Shown here: positions 57,930-64,000 of the stretch, in pieces | Numbering within the stretch: position 1 is the stretch's first letter | How the letters are laid out: every line of letters begins with the position of its first letter | From: an uncultured Verrucomicrobiota bacterium | Lineage (GTDB): Bacteria > Verrucomicrobiota > Verrucomicrobiia > Limisphaerales > UBA9464 | Direction of reading: 5' to 3' | DNA length: 64,000 bases | Assembly (NCBI GenBank): GCA_903925515.1 | Contig: CAIYFP010000056.1 | Location: forward strand, 1 to 64,000 | The notes under the pieces: generated by a model | What the model saw: only the letters and a program-made list of their open reading frames with translations | What the model was told of the DNA's origin: nothing | Databases searched by the model: none | Program-made: the position numbers and the translations under genes

Positions 57930-59942
57930 TCAGGGATGGGACGCCGTCAGCAATTGCAGCAACGCGGCATCCTTCTCCGCACCCGAAAGGAAGTCGAACG
58001 CGCGCAGGAACCGGTTCTTCTCGGATTCCTTGGTGGAGGGGTCCTTGAGGATCTTCACGAGGAGCGCGGGCGTCTCCCTGGCACGCGAACGCCAGATCAC
58101 CTCGCGCGCGGACGTCGTGTTCCAGATGCCGCCCCGCAGCTGGAGGAACGCGGCAAGGCATGCGTCCCAGTTGCCGTCGGCGCCGATGCCCAGCGCCTCC
58201 GTGTACCATCGGTCCTTGCCATCGTGTTGGTCGGCAAGGCGTGCCCAAAGCACGGGTTGCTCCGGGGACTTGAGGTGGCGCAAGGCCACAAGGCATTCGC
58301 GGCGGACCTGCGCGGACGGGTCGGACACAAGCCGCGACACGGTCCGGGGCACATCAAGCCCATGCTGCCGGGCCATGCGAAGGCCCGTGATGCGAAGGTC
58401 GGGGCTGGGCGACGCGAGGGCGGCGTCCACGGAACGTTGCGTGTTGCCCGGCAAGGCGGCCATGGCATGGATCGCGCGCGCCGCCATCCTCGGGTTCGGG
58501 TCGTTCCACAGCTTGCGCAGCGCAGGCTCGGCCTTCATCCCGAAGCCCTGCACGGCAACCCATGCGAGGTGGCGGGTGGCAAGGTTCGGGGAACGCAGCG
58601 CGGCCACCGCCCCGGCAGGCGAGCCAAGGTCCAGGCCGGGCACCACCGGCCGATGCCCGGCGGGCGCCACGCGGTAGATGCGCCCCGTCATCGTGGCGAG
58701 CTTCTGGTCCGCCATGTAGTGACCGCCGACCCCCGAATCGTTCCAGTCCGCGATGTACACCGATCCGTCCGGCGCCACGCACACGTCCGAGGGCCGGAAC
58801 CACGGGTCTTCGGCGGACACCAGATCGACGATGCGGCCGGAGTAGCCGGCGCCGTCCGGGGTGGCCGGGTAGGCCCGGACCACCCGGGGCCCGGCGTCGC
58901 AGTGGAGCGGCTGGTTGCGGAAGGGCTCCGGCAGCAGGTCGCCCTCATACACGCAGATGCCGGTGGGCGAGCCGCCGCCCGTCTGCACGAAGTTCGGCAC
59001 CACGCCCGGGTCGTTCAGGTGCCAGTGACGGCGCGGAACGTCGTCCTCCCAGCCCGTTCGCTTGCTGCCCCAGCCCGCCCCCGTGACCTCGTCCGCGTAG
59101 CCGTAGTTTCCAAACTCCATGACGAAGTTGATGCGGACGCCCCGGTTGCCGTCGTCGTCGTTGTCGGATTGCCAGAGCGTCCCAAAGGAATCCACGGCGA
59201 CCTCGTAGTTGTTGCGGAAGTTCCAGCCGAGGGTCTCGACGCGCGACCCGTCCGGGTTGCAGCGGAAGACAAGGCCCTGCTGGTAGGGCTTGCGATGGCT
59301 CCAGGTCTCGCGCCCGTCGAGGTCCACCACCCAGCCGGAGCCGTCCGCCTTCTTCAACTGCCGTCCGTCGTTGCCCACGTTGAAGTAGAGGCGCCCATCG
59401 GGCCCGAAGACGAACGCGTGCGCCCCGTGGTCATGGTCCACGCCGCCGATCCCGGTGAAGAGCTTCCGGGGCGGCCCATCCGCCTTCAGGTCGTGGTTCT
59501 TGTCCTCGAAAACAAGGATGTCCGGCGAACGCGACACGATCACGCGGTCCCCCAGCACGCAGATGCCCAGCGCGGCGTTCACCTCCTCGCCCTGGTAAAA
59601 CGTCACCGCCTTGTCGGACGCGCCGTCGAGGTCGGAGTCGATCAGCACCTGGATGCGGTCGCCGCCCGGACGTTGCTTGCCCCACTTCTGGAACGTGGAC
59701 CGGTAGTTGGCGCCCTCCGTGACCCACACGCGCCCGCTCGCGTCGATGTCCATGTTGCACGGGTTCACAAGGTCGGGCTCGGACGCAAAGACGGTCACCG
59801 CGACGCCAGGATGAACCCTCATGCGGGCCGCCGCGGCACGGGCTGCGTCGGGGCCGTGTGCATGCTGGGCAAGTGCCGGGAGGGAGGCCGCCAGCGCCGG
59901 AATCCATGCGATGGCGGACAATCGAAGTGCTTTCATGGACAT
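57930..59942 (-). CDS. TIGR02604-type sorbosone-dehydrogenase-like beta-propeller protein with HEAT repeats
   Basis: A 670-residue exported protein of the Pirellula/Verrucomicrobium 'membrane-bound dehydrogenase' type. Leader: LSAIAWIPALAASLPALAQ. The propeller starts VTVFASEPDLVNPCNMDIDA and carries GRVWVTEGANYR, HGAHAFVFGPDGRLYFNVGN, WSHRKPYQQGLVFRCNPDGS and PSDVCVAPDGSVYIADWND, typical for this family. From about residue 450 HEAT-like repeats follow (LRSPNLATRHLAWVAVQGFG). The C-terminal cytochrome c domain found in many homologues (CxxCH) is absent; the protein ends at LLQLLTASHP. Probably a periplasmic carbohydrate-oxidising or binding protein. Starts 59942 and 59936 are possible. Confidence 0.88.
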   Translation of the reverse strand: MSMKALRLSAIAWIPALAASLPALAQHAHGPDAARAAAARMRVHPGVAVTVFASEPDLVNPCNMDIDASGRVWVTEGANYRSTFQKWGKQRPGGDRIQVLIDSDLDGASDKAVTFYQGEEVNAALGICVLGDRVIVSRSPDILVFEDKNHDLKADGPPRKLFTGIGGVDHDHGAHAFVFGPDGRLYFNVGNDGRQLKKADGSGWVVDLDGRETWSHRKPYQQGLVFRCNPDGSRVETLGWNFRNNYEVAVDSFGTLWQSDNDDDGNRGVRINFVMEFGNYGYADEVTGAGWGSKRTGWEDDVPRRHWHLNDPGVVPNFVQTGGGSPTGICVYEGDLLPEPFRNQPLHCDAGPRVVRAYPATPDGAGYSGRIVDLVSAEDPWFRPSDVCVAPDGSVYIADWNDSGVGGHYMADQKLATMTGRIYRVAPAGHRPVVPGLDLGSPAGAVAALRSPNLATRHLAWVAVQGFGMKAEPALRKLWNDPNPRMAARAIHAMAALPGNTQRSVDAALASPSPDLRITGLRMARQHGLDVPRTVSRLVSDPSAQVRRECLVALRHLKSPEQPVLWARLADQHDGKDRWYTEALGIGADGNWDACLAAFLQLRGGIWNTTSAREVIWRSRARETPALLVKILKDPSTKESEKNRFLRAFDFLSGAEKDAALLQLLTASHP

Positions 59943-60019
59943 GAAGGACTTCTACAGGGCAACGGCCCCGGTTGGCGAGCGCGAGCTTCGCCCCCGCGAG
60001 GGGACGGAACCCCAAGTCC

Positions 60020-60562
60020 TCAACGCGTCAGCGGCTGGGGCGCGACGACGGTGCTGCCGGAAGGCTTGGCCAGGGTGCGGTAGCTGGCGAGGCGGCCGCC
60101 GCGAAACACCAGCTCGGCGCTCACGTAGCTCCTCACGTTGATGTCGCGGTCGAGGAAACGGTCCAGGTAGGTGGAGCCGTCCTTGCGGGTGACCTCGCGG
60201 AAGTTCCACGTGAGGTAGGTGTCGGACGTGGTGGACTCGTACAGCCATGTGACGGCCTCGCCAGAGGCGTCACCGCTGCGCAGGACCTGCGCCGCGGCAC
60301 CCCACGCGATGAAGACGGCGTCCTCGGTCATCCCAACCCGGATCTGGCCATGGTCCACCAGTTCCTGCTGCTCCCTCGGCAGGGCCGAGTAGGCGGCGGC
60401 GCGCTCGACGCGGCGCTTGGCGATGCTGCGCGGGTCCGTGGCGGAGGGCGTGGCGCATCCCATCAGGATGACGGCCAGGACAAGGCTGGCGCCATGGCAC
60501 GGGACCATCCGGGGGAAGGGCCCACGGCGGGCGGGCGCGGAGAACATGGAGGAAGCGCTCAT
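60020..60562 (-). CDS. Lipoprotein with SmpA/BamE-like fold features
   Basis: About 180 residues with a lipobox (SLVLAVILMGCATPSAT). The mature part, IRVGMTEDAVFIAWGAAAQV with VTWLYESTTSDTYLTWNFRE and AELVFRGGRLASYRTL, has the 'G(M/L)T.D.V...WG.P' opening and paired strands of SmpA/OmlA/BamE-type outer-membrane lipoproteins. It is likely a periplasm-facing envelope protein; homologous small proteins are common in Verrucomicrobia. Start choice is uncertain: ATGs at 60562, 60547 and 60508 are all possible, and the last gives the shortest signal peptide. It is divergent from the EamA-like gene. Confidence 0.75.
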   Translation of the reverse strand: MSASSMFSAPARRGPFPRMVPCHGASLVLAVILMGCATPSATDPRSIAKRRVERAAAYSALPREQQELVDHGQIRVGMTEDAVFIAWGAAAQVLRSGDASGEAVTWLYESTTSDTYLTWNFREVTRKDGSTYLDRFLDRDINVRSYVSAELVFRGGRLASYRTLAKPSGSTVVAPQPLTR

Positions 60563-60629
60563 GGGAGCATGGGAGTATCCGACAATCCGGTTGCTGACAA
60601 GGTCGGCCGACCCTAGCGTCGCCGCGCGT

Positions 60630-61214
60630 ATGAACTCCGCCCCCCCTTCCACGGGCAACACATGGCTTGTGCTCACCTTCCTCACGGTCTTCTCGTGGGG
60701 CGTCTATGGCATCCTGCTGCACAAGGGCCAGACGTTGATGCAGCCGGCCGGGGCCGCCCCGGTCGCCCCCGCGCTGCTTCGCTACAAGGCGTTTCTCTTC
60801 GTGGGCATCGCGTACTTCCTCGTCGCGGTGCTGGCGCCCCTGTTCATGCTGATGAGCAAGGGGCAGGCGTTCACCGGCTACACCGGCGCGGGCGCCACGT
60901 GGTCGCTGGTGGCGGGCATCGCGGGTGCCGTGGGCGCGTTCGGCGTGTTGCTGGCGTTCGCCGCCGGCGGCAAGCCCCCGGCGGTCATGTCCATCGTGTT
61001 CGCCGGCGCCCCGCTGGTGAATGCCGCCATCGGGACGTTCCTTCACCCCCCGGCCAAGGGCTGGGGTTCCGTGGACCCGCGCTTCTGGATCGGGATCTTC
61101 CTCGCGGTGGCTGGCGGCTTTTGCGTGGCCAAGTTCAATCCCGGCAGCCCGGCGCCCGCTGGCGCCAAGCCCGCCGCATCCGCCCCCGCCCAACCCGGCC
61201 ACGCAAGGGCCTAG
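60630..61214 (+). CDS. Small multi-pass membrane protein (EamA/DMT-like)
   Basis: A 194-residue protein with about five hydrophobic helices: WLVLTFLTVFSWGVYGILLH, YKAFLFVGIAYFLVAVLAPL, TWSLVAGIAGAVGAFGVLLA and RFWIGIFLAVAGGFCVAKFN. The helix pattern with WGVYG and GAPLVNA motifs recalls half of an EamA/drug-metabolite transporter. It could transport a small metabolite, but no substrate can be inferred. A Pro/Ala-rich tail (SPAPAGAKPAASAPAQPG) follows the last helix. The PaaK-like ligase starts 17 bases after its stop, so the two may be co-transcribed. Confidence 0.78.
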   Translation: MNSAPPSTGNTWLVLTFLTVFSWGVYGILLHKGQTLMQPAGAAPVAPALLRYKAFLFVGIAYFLVAVLAPLFMLMSKGQAFTGYTGAGATWSLVAGIAGAVGAFGVLLAFAAGGKPPAVMSIVFAGAPLVNAAIGTFLHPPAKGWGSVDPRFWIGIFLAVAGGFCVAKFNPGSPAPAGAKPAASAPAQPGHARA

Positions 61215-61231
61215 CACCCGCGCATCACGGC

Positions 61232-62464
61232 ATGACCTCCGCCGTTTCACGGGACGCCGCCACCCTCTCGGCCCTGCGCGGCCTCTTGGTGGACCTCCGC
61301 GACAAGAACCCGTTCTACATGCCGCGGCTGCGCGACGTGTCGCCCCCCATGCCGTCGAGCCTCGCCGACTTCGCATCGCGCTACCCGCTCACCAGCAAGG
61401 CCGAGCTGGTCGCGGACGCCATGGCGCACCCGCCCTACGGCACGAACCGGTCCGAACCCCTCGCGCGGTTCACTCGCTGCCACCAGACCAGCGGCACCAC
61501 CGGACAGCCACTCCGGTGGCTCGACACGCCCGAGTCATGGGCCGCCATGACCGAGGACTGGTGGGAGGTCCTTCGCCAGGCCGGCCTCGTTCCTCCGGAC
61601 CGCGTCTTGTTCGCGTTCAGCTTCGGCCCGTTCCTCGGCTTCTGGCTCGCGTTCGAGGCCGCCCTCAAGCTGGGCGCCTTGTGCATCCCCGGGGGCGGCA
61701 TGTCGTCCGCGCAACGCGTGCGCGTGGCCGAGGAAAACTCCGTGACCGTCCTGTGCTGCACGCCCACCTATGCCCTGCACCTCGGCAAGGCGGCAGACGA
61801 GGCGGGCTGGGACAAGTCCTCGGTCCGGTTGCTCATCGTGGCGGGCGAGCCCGGCGGCAGCATCCCTTCCGTTCGCACACGTCTCACCAAGGCATGGCCC
61901 ATGGCCCGCGTCTTTGACCATCACGGCATGACCGAGGCCGGGCCCGTCACCTACGAGGACCCACGACAACCCGGACACCTCGTCATCCTCGAGCGCAGCT
62001 TCCTCGCCGAGTGCATCGACCCCGTCTCCTTGCAGCCCGTCGCCGAGGGCCGCCAGGGCGAGCTCGTGCTCACCACCCTCAGGCGCCGCGCGTCGCCCCT
62101 GCTCCGGTACCGTACCGGCGACCTCGTCCAGATGCGCCGCTCCGCTTCCGGCCTCGTCCTCGAAGGCGGCATCCTCGGGCGCGTGGACGACATGGTCGTC
62201 GTGCGGGGCGTCAACGTGTACCCCTCCGCCGTCGAGGCCGTCGTCCGGGAATTTCCCGAGGTCGAGGAATTCCAGGTCACGCTGGACCGAACCGGCATCC
62301 TTGCGGAGGTGGACATGGAGGTGGAGGCATCCCCGTCCGTCGCGGCCGCCTTGGAGGCCCGGCTCCTTCGCGACATGGGCCTGCGCATCCCCGTGCGGCC
62401 CGCCGAGCCCGGCACCTTGCCCCGTTTCGAGCTCAAGGCGCGGCGCTGGCGAACCATCGGCTAG
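61232..62464 (+). CDS. Phenylacetate-CoA ligase-like AMP-forming enzyme
   Basis: A 410-residue adenylate-forming enzyme of the PaaK type. The nucleotide loop is CHQTSGTTGQPLRWLDTPES, the A5 region RVFDHHGMTEAGPVTYEDPR, the hinge YRTGDLVQMRRSASGLVLEG and GILGRVDDMVVVRGVNVYPS, and the C-terminal domain ends near RFELKARRWRTIG with the likely catalytic Lys. It therefore has both domains, unlike the shorter ligase at 13.4 kb. The acid substrate may be aromatic, but this is family-level inference. The gene is the last one before a zone without intact genes. Confidence 0.9.
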   Translation: MTSAVSRDAATLSALRGLLVDLRDKNPFYMPRLRDVSPPMPSSLADFASRYPLTSKAELVADAMAHPPYGTNRSEPLARFTRCHQTSGTTGQPLRWLDTPESWAAMTEDWWEVLRQAGLVPPDRVLFAFSFGPFLGFWLAFEAALKLGALCIPGGGMSSAQRVRVAEENSVTVLCCTPTYALHLGKAADEAGWDKSSVRLLIVAGEPGGSIPSVRTRLTKAWPMARVFDHHGMTEAGPVTYEDPRQPGHLVILERSFLAECIDPVSLQPVAEGRQGELVLTTLRRRASPLLRYRTGDLVQMRRSASGLVLEGGILGRVDDMVVVRGVNVYPSAVEAVVREFPEVEEFQVTLDRTGILAEVDMEVEASPSVAAALEARLLRDMGLRIPVRPAEPGTLPRFELKARRWRTIG

Positions 62465-62812
62465 TGTCGTGTCTCACAAATGGCTGGTGTTTCGCCGCAA
62501 GGGATTTTCGTGCCCAACGAGGCGCGAACGCCGCGCAAACCCGCAGAAGTCCGTGAGGAGCGAGCCACGACGTCGGACGCGATAAGTACCGCGGCTCTAC
62601 GGGTCGCTCCATGCATGCCCCGGGTCCTCGTTGCTCGTCCGTCACAGACTGCTGCGGGCAGGCTCCGTCCTCACGCCTCGCCCCGCGCATTCTTGGAGCG
62701 GAACCGTCCGGCCGACCCGCCGTGCGTAGGTGCGGGATCTTCGGGCAGGATGGGCGGGTGAAGTCCATGAACCCCATGTCTCGCGCCCCGGCGGGACGCC
62801 TAGCTAGGCCGA
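62465..62812. other. Intergenic region, possibly an old repeat or IS edge
   Basis: About 350 bases without a supported gene. Composition differs from flanks, with segments such as GTGTCTCACAAATGGCTGG and AGGATGGGCGGGTGAAG that do not read as protein. The area precedes a decayed IS-type reading frame, so it may be the left part of an old insertion. I could not find terminal inverted repeats. Confidence 0.35.
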
Positions 62813-63103
62813 CCCAGGCACGAGATCGAGGCCATCCTCGGGTAGCATCGCGACAGGGGCCTTTCCCTGCTCGCCTTCGCCCGCCAACAACGCATCCCCT
62901 ATCCCACCCTCTGGGGCTGGCCTCGCCGCCTCGCCGCCATGCACGCCGGGCCGGCCGGACGGTTACACCCAAATGTCCCATGTCCGGATGTGACCCCGTT
63001 GACCCCCGGCTCCCATGTCACCGTCCTTGCCCGCTACACCGCCCCTCACCTCCCCATGCCCGCCCTCTCAGGCTCCGCCACCATCGCACTCCGCCCGAGA
63101 TAA
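62813..63103 (+). pseudogene. Decayed IS-accessory/HTH reading frame (IS66 TnpA-like N-terminus)
   Basis: Frame 62813-63103 reads EIEAILG, then an in-frame TAG at 62843, then HRDRGLSLLAFARQQRIPYP and TLWGWPRRLAA. The pattern R..GLS...FAR..GI...TLW.W.RRL is typical of the helix-turn-helix in the small accessory ORF of IS66-type elements. The remaining 50 residues to TAA 63101 match nothing I know. The internal stop and missing start mark it as a remnant. Confidence 0.5.
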
Positions 63104-63117
63104 ATGCCGGCGATGGC

Positions 63118-63504
63118 TCACGGCCCGCCATCGTGGAAGTCGCTATCTTGGGGCCGGACCATCGACGTCACCCTGAACGTTGATTGCCCGGTCAGCTCGC
63201 ATACGAGGATGGAGCGCTTGTCTCGCGGATACCTCTCGGCCTTCATGCGAGTCACCTGTTCCACAAGGGAACGGATGTCCTCCGACTTCAATTCCCGAAG
63301 GCTCCCCGGCGACTTTTCCAGCACCGGCTTGGTCAATCCCCGGACCGTCTCCATGCAGAAGGGCTTCCCAGGATCCACATCGAGATTCCATCCCACGTGC
63401 ACCAGCATCGCCGCCAACGTGAGCCCGTCCGCGCTCGTCTTCTCGGGTTCTTTCCGCAGGATTTCCCGGACCAATTCCATCATCCTTTCCGAAACCTTGG
63501 CCAT
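63118..63504 (-). CDS. Hypothetical protein
   Basis: A 128-residue reading frame with a protein-like composition: AKVSERMMELVREILRKEPE, GLTLAAMLVHVGWNLDVDPG, SLRELKSEDIRSLVEQVTRM and KRSILVCELTGQSTFRVTSM. The first 90 residues are helical; the end forms strands. No signal peptide, no known motif. The ATG at 63504 directly follows an in-frame GTG. Codon use is less C-biased than in the rest of the window, suggesting a transferred or relict gene in a mobile-element zone. The family is not recognised. Confidence 0.6.
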   Translation of the reverse strand: MAKVSERMMELVREILRKEPEKTSADGLTLAAMLVHVGWNLDVDPGKPFCMETVRGLTKPVLEKSPGSLRELKSEDIRSLVEQVTRMKAERYPRDKRSILVCELTGQSTFRVTSMVRPQDSDFHDGGP

Positions 63505-63709
63505 CACGCTCGATCATTCGCGACACCCTTCGCCACGCCAAGCTTTCATCCACTCCACCCCCAAGATTGCCCGGCGCAAGAACTTGGCGCCTCGACGCCT
63601 TCGGTGGGCGCCATGAGTCCGTTTGAAGGTCCACGGTTCCGATGCGTGTCAGCGTCGGCGTGAAATGCACCGAAAACTGCCGGTTTGAACCCCCCGGGGG
63701 CTTTCTCCC

Positions 63710-64000
63710 ATGAAAAACGCCGCCGGGAACAAGCCCCGACGGCGTCCATCCAATCCGTTCCGGATCGATCAGACGGTCTTCGACACGGCGAGCCATCGGC
63801 TCCATCCCTACCGGATCTTCACCCGGTTGCTTCTGCCAGCGCTGGCCAAGGTCCACGCCAAGGCCGACCGCTGCCTCGCCGCCTCCCGCATGGCCCTGAC
63901 CGTGGGCGCCCTGGAACGGCATCGCATCGCGAACGGCGGATACCCCAAGGGCCTCGACGACCTCGTTCCAAAACTCCTGCCGGCCGTGCCGAGCGATCCA
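63710..64000 (+). CDS. Verrucomicrobial conserved hypothetical protein, 3' cut by window end
   Basis: From ATG 63710 the frame is open to the window end (97 codons): MKNAAGNKPRRRPSNPFRID then RIFTRLLLPALAKVHAKADR and ALTVGALERHRIANGGYPKG followed by LDDLVPKLLPAVPSDP. The core (LLLPAL.K...KA.R, AL...ALERHR..NG.YP..LD.LVP..LP..P.DP) is a recurrent C-terminal module of large verrucomicrobial membrane-anchored hypothetical proteins. Here only about 45 residues precede it, so the copy looks N-terminally shortened. The start has no clear ribosome binding site. Downstream continuation would show whether it is a pseudogene. Confidence 0.65.
   Translation, partial: MKNAAGNKPRRRPSNPFRIDQTVFDTASHRLHPYRIFTRLLLPALAKVHAKADRCLAASRMALTVGALERHRIANGGYPKGLDDLVPKLLPAVPSDP

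Noticed and set aside
63585..63613. Hairpin TGGCGCC/GGCGCCA in the late gap
   Set aside because: Seven pairs with a 15-base loop, no T-tract and not placed after an evident stop; too weak to call as terminator.
1..64000. CRISPR arrays, restriction or abortive-infection defence systems
   Set aside because: No regularly spaced repeats, Cas, methylase or nuclease genes were seen; the IS remnants are not accompanied by defence genes.

Overview
The window is high-GC bacterial DNA, very probably from the phylum Verrucomicrobiota. This is an inference from gene content, since no 16S or marker-gene search was possible. The pointers are a DUF1559-like prepilin gene, paired DUF1549/DUF1553 cytochrome and DUF1501 genes of the Planctomycetes-Verrucomicrobia type, a TIGR02604-type 'membrane-bound dehydrogenase' protein, a giant DUF2723 membrane protein and many Tat-exported or lipobox proteins. 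Coding density is high, most genes lack an obvious Shine-Dalgarno sequence, and His and pre-Trp codons favour the tetramer CATG.

Layout. 0-7 kb: 3' end of secA, then a minus-strand run of a glycosyltransferase, an O-antigen ligase-like membrane protein, gltX and an exported beta-propeller. 7-19 kb: plus-strand secreted catabolic block with a polysaccharide deacetylase, two PQQ-type beta-propellers, a short AMP-forming ligase, a DUF1549/1553 cytochrome, a DUF1501 Tat protein and a WD40-like protein. 19-25 kb: LuxR regulator, prepilin-like protein, lipoprotein, PhnW-type aminotransferase, phosphodiesterase-like protein and YihY/BrkB. 25-31.5 kb: coiled-coil protein, tRNA-Ala(CGC), decayed transposase remnants, rimO, a DHDPS-family lyase and ndk. 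31.5-39 kb: DUF2723 protein, cytochrome P450 and Gfo/Idh/MocA oxidoreductase, facing an amidohydrolase. 39-44 kb: acs, then ftsY, a PHP phosphoesterase, nusB and an ArsR repressor; arsR, nusB and PHP overlap each other by 3-4 bases. 44-50 kb: divergent from arsR, a DUF2892 protein, an RND efflux pair and a copper-binding/SCO protein. 50-58 kb: MsbA-like ABC exporter, Tat-exported LamG/DMFase-like protein, then SDR, LarA-like, GcvH and methyltransferase genes in one direction. 58-64 kb: TIGR02604 protein, lipoprotein, EamA-like protein, PaaK-like ligase, a mobile-element remnant zone, a small hypothetical gene and a gene running off the window end.

Most genes belong to known families. The least explained combinations are the DUF2723-P450-oxidoreductase operon with its facing amidohydrolase, the SDR-LarA-GcvH-methyltransferase run, and the arsR gene overlapping the core nusB-PHP-ftsY operon while facing a metal-efflux-like cluster. 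I found no CRISPR array, no complete insertion sequence, no intact transposase and no rRNA.
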